DNA from: Pseudomonadota bacterium
Lineage (GTDB): Bacteria; Desulfobacterota; JADFVX01
Length of the DNA stretch: 32,861 bases
Direction of reading: 5' to 3'
Assembly (NCBI GenBank): GCA_015222755.1
Contig: JADFVX010000002.1
Coordinates: 1 to 32,861, forward strand
The position numbers and the translations under genes are program-made. Under the pieces are notes generated by a model. It did no database searches. It was not told the origin of the DNA and was given only the letters and a program-made list of their open reading frames with translations. Of the stretch, positions 28,629 to 32,861 are shown one piece after another. Positions within the stretch are counted from its first letter, which is position 1, and every line of letters begins with the position of its first letter.

Positions 28629-28664
28629 CAAACGGCGTTTAACGGTAAAAAGGAGAAACACCTG

Positions 28665-28901
28665 ATGGAAGAAGAGAAAACCGGCAACAAAAAAACTGGT
28701 TCCCTAATGAGAGACCTGCTAGGCCCGCTTCTTATTTTAATAGGAGCGCTGGCAATCCTGTTAACGAAAGAGTATGTAAGCGCAAAACTGCTAACGGGGC
28801 TTGTGCTGCTGGACTATATGTCGAAGGGATATCTGAGCAAGCTGCCAATTCCAGTCTGCTTCATAATATTCATGGCGCTTATTGCTGTTGCAGCAACCTG
28901 A
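28665..28901 (+). CDS. Small two-TM membrane protein
   Basis: 78 aa, two hydrophobic segments, RBS aaaaaggag. Confidence 0.55.
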   Translation: MEEEKTGNKKTGSLMRDLLGPLLILIGALAILLTKEYVSAKLLTGLVLLDYMSKGYLSKLPIPVCFIIFMALIAVAAT

Positions 28902-28930
28902 CGGCACCGCTTTGTAAGCGGGGAGTACCA

Positions 28931-30646
28931 CTATTTGGCTTCGTAATCCGCCTGCTCGGGGTTCAGTTCCTTTTCTGCGTATTTATTAAATATGGCTTTT
29001 TGCATAAAAAGATGATGGATATCCGGGTCTATATGTCCGTCTTTCTTCATAAACTCCAGTATCTTCAGTGCCTGAGATAAACCCATAGGTTCCTTGTAAG
29101 GGCGGTCTTTGGCTGTCAGCGCCTCAAATATGTCGGCAATAACCATTATCCGAGCCTGTATGGAAAGCTGCTTGGCAGTAAGGCCTGATGGATAGCCGGA
29201 CCCGTCAAGTTTTTCGTGGTGCCCGCTGGCAAACTCAGGCACTCGTGCAAGCTTTTTGGGAAAGGGAAGCTCTGACAGCATCTTCTTGGTAACAAGAGCA
29301 TGGTTTTCAATTAAGTGGCGTTCTTTTGCCGTAAGGCTACCCTTCCTTATTGATAAATTTGCAGCCTCATCTGATGTAAGGTAATAATGCACCTTTCCTT
29401 CGACCTCGTATTTCTTTGAGGCTATTTCTGCTATCTTCTTTATTTTTTCATCATCCATATATTCCTTTGGCACATTACATTTTGCAACAAACTCCTTATC
29501 CTCTCTAAGTTGCGCAACACTTTGCTCAAAGTGAAGATCCATCTCTTCCTGTACTTTTGGGTCTTTTTCACCCAACAGGACGGCATGCAGCTTTTTTTCC
29601 AGATGATTACTCTTCATGATGTACTCAATCATATCAAAGCGTGCCGCTATAAGCTCTACCCTGTCATGTATAGTCTCCAGTTTCGTACGCTTATCTACCA
29701 CATACTCTGGCGTGGTTATCTTGCCGACATCATGCATCCACGCTGCAAGTTTCAGCTCTTCCATTTCATCTTCAGAAAAATTAATATCTCCAAGAAGGCC
29801 TGAATCGCAGGAGTTCACCTCCTCAGCTATCATAGTGGTCAGTTTTACCACTCTTTCTATATGACCTGCGGTGTATGGTGATTTTTCATCTATCGCGGCG
29901 GCTATACTTTTGATGAATGAGTACAATAGGTTTTTAAGGTCCTGTACGAGCTGGGCATTTGTCAGGGCAACAGCCGCCTGCGAGGCGAGGGAAGCGACAA
30001 GGTCAACATAATCAGAAGAAAAGGCTACTACCTCTCCTGTATCTACGTCTTTGGCATTAAGCAGCTGCAGAACACCTATAATATCGCCTTCATGGTTGCG
30101 CATAGGGATAACAAGCATGGACTTAGACCTATAGCCTGTAGCCTTGTCATATTTTCTGGGCCCCGTAAAATCAAAACCTTCCGCTTCATAAACATCAGCA
30201 ATATTCACCGTTTCACCGGATATTGCCACATAAGAAGAAACATTTGTGTAATTAGGCTTTCCAGCAACTTCAATAGGTACGGGCGGCAGCGTAATCTTGT
30301 CTCCACTTTCACCTCCCATCCTTGTATTCATACTATCATTTTGAAGTATCTCGAAGCGAAGTGTCTTTGTTCTCTCATCCAGCAGGTAAAGAGTTCCGGC
30401 ATCGGCGAAAGACAAATCTCGTGCCGCATCGACAATCATCTCCAGGAGCTTATTCATATCTCCCTCGGATGAAAGGGCAAGGCCTATGTCGGCAAGCTGC
30501 TTTAAGTGGGAAAACTGGTGTTCAGCGTAGGATTTCACTTCACGCTCAACGGTACTTAATACCCTGTTAAGACGTTTGTCTTCCTGAGAGAGATTGCCGG
30601 CTGAATACTTCTTTGGGGATTTAGTTTCTGAATCCATAGGGAACAA
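28931..30646 (-). CDS. GAF-HD-GYP domain protein
   Basis: GAF-like N-term ('DAGTLYLLDERTKTLRFEI', 'SMLVIPMRNHEGDIIGVLQLLNA'), 'WMHDVGKITTPEYVVDK', 'GHHEKLDGSGYPSGL'. Confidence 0.92.
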   Translation of the reverse strand: MFPMDSETKSPKKYSAGNLSQEDKRLNRVLSTVEREVKSYAEHQFSHLKQLADIGLALSSEGDMNKLLEMIVDAARDLSFADAGTLYLLDERTKTLRFEILQNDSMNTRMGGESGDKITLPPVPIEVAGKPNYTNVSSYVAISGETVNIADVYEAEGFDFTGPRKYDKATGYRSKSMLVIPMRNHEGDIIGVLQLLNAKDVDTGEVVAFSSDYVDLVASLASQAAVALTNAQLVQDLKNLLYSFIKSIAAAIDEKSPYTAGHIERVVKLTTMIAEEVNSCDSGLLGDINFSEDEMEELKLAAWMHDVGKITTPEYVVDKRTKLETIHDRVELIAARFDMIEYIMKSNHLEKKLHAVLLGEKDPKVQEEMDLHFEQSVAQLREDKEFVAKCNVPKEYMDDEKIKKIAEIASKKYEVEGKVHYYLTSDEAANLSIRKGSLTAKERHLIENHALVTKKMLSELPFPKKLARVPEFASGHHEKLDGSGYPSGLTAKQLSIQARIMVIADIFEALTAKDRPYKEPMGLSQALKILEFMKKDGHIDPDIHHLFMQKAIFNKYAEKELNPEQADYEAK

Positions 30647-30950
30647 TACCTTTATATGCCCTCCACAAAAACTCTGGAGAGATTATTTTTTTAAAACCGG
30701 TTCTTCCGTTAATTTCACTACACGGTCATTGGTGGGAATAATTACACGGGTCATATCTTCTGGAGAAGCCTTATGCCCTCAGCAGCTATAGCCTTAAATC
30801 ATGGATTTACACATAAACAGACAGCATAGTCACTCTATAAATATAGGAGACAAACTCAAAATAGCCTTTAAAATGCAAGGGGTCAAGCTTAAATTTGATT
30901 TGTCTTGCCAAAACAAACCTGTCATTCTCTAAAATTGATGCAAAAATGCA

Positions 30951-31571
30951 TCATTCGCCATCAAATTGCGCTATTTCTTCACTCCAGTCCCGGGAATCCG
31001 CTTCACCACTCCATGGTTTTTTTCCATAGAACTTCACATCATCCGTCCTGGCCCCATCAAAGACGGCACCCTGAGCCATCACCTGACGCATATCACAACC
31101 TGAAAGATCAGCATCACTAAAGTTGCAGTCATGCAGTTCAGACCCCTTAAGGGAGGCTATTTTAAGGACTGCACCTTTAAAACTGGCCTTGGGCAGTATA
31201 GATTTAAGTACCTGTGCACCTGACATATTGGCTCCTTCAAAACAGGCGCCCTCCCCCTCCATGCGAAATATAGATGCATCGACCATACTTGTATTTGAGA
31301 AATCAGCAGCCCTTATATCTCCGCGCTGAAAAAATACATCGTCCATAGAGGCATTACTAAAATCGGCTTCTATAGCAAAGACCTCACCCATAAATGCCCC
31401 TGTAAGGTCACAAGCAGACAGCTTGCATCTGTCAAGCCTTGACCCGGTAAGAGTGACACCACTTAGATTTATACCTTTAAAATCAATATCAGAAAGGTCG
31501 GTAAAGCTTATGTCCTCATCGGCAAGCGAACCACCTTCTTGAATAACTGTCAGAACTTCATCCCTAGTCAT
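30951..31571 (-). CDS. Pentapeptide-repeat protein
   Basis: Repeated A(D/N)LSx-type pentapeptides ('FKGINLSGVTLTGSRLDRCKLSACDLTGAFMG'); start chosen at ATG 31571 (RBS aagaagg). Confidence 0.85.
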   Translation of the reverse strand: MTRDEVLTVIQEGGSLADEDISFTDLSDIDFKGINLSGVTLTGSRLDRCKLSACDLTGAFMGEVFAIEADFSNASMDDVFFQRGDIRAADFSNTSMVDASIFRMEGEGACFEGANMSGAQVLKSILPKASFKGAVLKIASLKGSELHDCNFSDADLSGCDMRQVMAQGAVFDGARTDDVKFYGKKPWSGEADSRDWSEEIAQFDGE

Positions 31572-31862
31572 AAACACCTTCTTTTTTAATTTTACAGGCT
31601 GTATTTTATCATATTTTTCCAGCCACGGCAAAGGTCTCCCGCAAAACTAATTTGTTTTGCATCTTGACTGGCTAAGCATATTTATAGGTGCTACAAACTC
31701 AATTCTGGCCCTTTGCAAAAATAAGGACTCAAAAGTTCCATGGCATTTTGAAAGCTACCTTTTAACTGTACCTCAAAGTGTGAGAACCCCGCTTTAACTA
31801 TTTAAACAAAAATATCTATGTTATCTTGTTAAAAATGTGCAGAGAAAAGCCTCTTAAGCAGT

Positions 31863-31971
31863 GATGCTCCCCGCCTACAAGGCGGGGCATCCGAGTAAGG
31901 TTGATTTACAATTTTTATAGCTGCCATTCATCCCCGCTTATCCCCCACAGGGGACTGGGCATGCTGGCAGC
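31863..31971. repeat. Tandem palindromes, IS200/IS605-end-like or REP-like
   Basis: GATG-ct-CCCCGCC/GGCGGGG-CATC (31863-31891) and GCTGCCA (31920-31926)/TGGCAGC (31965-31971) enclosing CCCC/GGGG. Confidence 0.5.
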
Positions 31972-31999
31972 CTCTCGTCAAGATCTAAGGATTAATGTA

Positions 32000-32587
32000 A
32001 TGACAGATCTCTTTCTTGCCCTCAGCCTAAGCTACCTTCTAGGATCTATATCCTTTGCCTACATCGCCGGACGAATAAAGGGCCTTGATCTAAGCAAAGA
32101 GGGGACAGGTACACTTGGCGCAAGAAATGCCGGCCGGAAACTCGGCAAGGCGGCTGGCCTTTTCATCCTAATACTGGACATACTGAAAGGCATCACTGCC
32201 GTTGCAGCTGCAGGATTGATTACAGAACAGCCCATTGCGCCCTTAATCGCCTGGCTCGGTGTTGTATGCGGTCACTGTTGGTCTGTTTTTCTTGGTTTCA
32301 GGGGCGGCAAGGGGCTTGCCTCCAGCGCCGGGGCACTTCTTTTAATATCACCCACCCTGCTCTTTCTTGAAATGCTTATCATGCTGGTGATAATAACTAT
32401 CTTTCGCAATATCTACCTTGCTGCCATTATAGCCACCGTATTCCTGCCCCTCACAGTCTGGGCCCTTGGCGGCCACACCTATTTTATTACCATAGCGCTA
32501 CTGATAGCCCTCATGATTCTTTACCGCCACAAAAACAATCTTGCAGACCTCAGAAAATCCCCTCCCTCGCGCTGGCGCAGGAAATAA
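32000..32587 (+). CDS. plsY: Glycerol-3-phosphate acyltransferase PlsY
   Basis: 'YLLGSISFAYIAGRIKGLDLSKEGTGTLGARNAGRKLGK', 'GVVCGHCWSVFLGFRGGKGLASSAG'; start at ATG 32000. Confidence 0.93.
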   Translation: MTDLFLALSLSYLLGSISFAYIAGRIKGLDLSKEGTGTLGARNAGRKLGKAAGLFILILDILKGITAVAAAGLITEQPIAPLIAWLGVVCGHCWSVFLGFRGGKGLASSAGALLLISPTLLFLEMLIMLVIITIFRNIYLAAIIATVFLPLTVWALGGHTYFITIALLIALMILYRHKNNLADLRKSPPSRWRRK

Positions 32588-32686
32588 AAACACAGCATTT
32601 GATCATTCTACAACAGGCTTTATGATAAATTGAACCGAAGTCTGCTCTTCTTAATCTAAGTGTTAGATAGACAGTTAGGAGTTGAA

Positions 32687-32861
32687 ATGTCTAACAAACT
32701 TATAATACCGGTCTTAATACTGCTTTTGCTTCTTTCGGGAGATATTTGGGCCATTGAAACTACAGGACAGAAAGGGAGCGCTATGGGATTTCTTAAGAAG
32801 GCGACTTTTGCCGGTGGCTGTTTCTGGTGCATGGAACATCCATTTGAAAAACTGGATGGAG
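32687..32861 (+). CDS. msrA: Peptide-methionine (S)-S-oxide reductase, exported, truncated by the window end
   Basis: Signal peptide then '[22 protein letters not shown]'; not in the supplied ORF track. Confidence 0.92.
   Translation, partial: MSNKLIIPVLILLLLLSGDIWAIETTGQKGSAMGFLKKATFAGGCFWCMEHPFEKLDG

Noticed and set aside
28907-28921. Short hairpin CCGCTT-TGT-AAGCGG between convergent genes
   Set aside because: Six-bp stem without T-tract on either side; weak as a terminator
30683-30754. 23-codon minus-strand ORF MTRVIIPTNDRVVKLTEEPVLKK upstream of the GAF-HD-GYP gene
   Set aside because: Too short to support without conservation or ribosome profiling data
30937-30952. GATGCA-AAAA-TGCATC inverted repeat at the end of the pentapeptide gene
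   Set aside because: Short AT-rich stem, no convincing U-tract
1-32861. CRISPR arrays, tRNA/rRNA genes, prophage or defence modules
   Set aside because: No regularly spaced repeats, cloverleaf/rRNA signatures, integrase, or recognisable defence effectors were seen by eye

Overview
32.9 kb bacterial chromosomal window with dense, mostly recognisable genes and no rRNA, tRNA, CRISPR array or intact mobile element that I could support. The left part (1-8.7 kb) has a short haem-copper-oxidase-like membrane protein, a Spy/CpxP-like protein, an orphan lipoprotein, a three-gene operon (zinc ribbon-DUF898 / M48 peptidase / zinc ribbon-TPR), an orphan membrane protein and an HU gene. The middle has a ~760 bp non-coding region (8708-9470) followed by a zinc-ribbon/Tudor-like protein and a SulP transporter. 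The right part has a transglutaminase-like protein, a receiver protein, a dNK-panB-panC-panD-DUF502-pyrF-rlmB cluster, a cytochrome c maturation cluster ccmE-F-H-(I-like)-A-B-C-D (ccmD is missing from the ORF track), a histidine kinase / receiver / receiver-HD-GYP operon, a second GAF-HD-GYP protein, a pentapeptide-repeat protein, plsY and the start of msrA. The strongest unannotated signal is a cluster of four perfect TTATNCACA DnaA boxes within 244 bp (9143-9386), arranged as two inverted pairs, next to the HU gene and close to a switch in gene orientation. This is a candidate replication origin or DnaA-titration locus. Other notable points are the duplicated zinc-ribbon module in the DUF898/M48/TPR operon, a Ccm system combining a Cys-type CcmE (CxxxY) with a Cys-rich CcmH-like protein, an SD-sequestering terminator-like hairpin before panB, a 21-bp-period direct repeat, and degenerate intergenic repeats in the first 8.4 kb.
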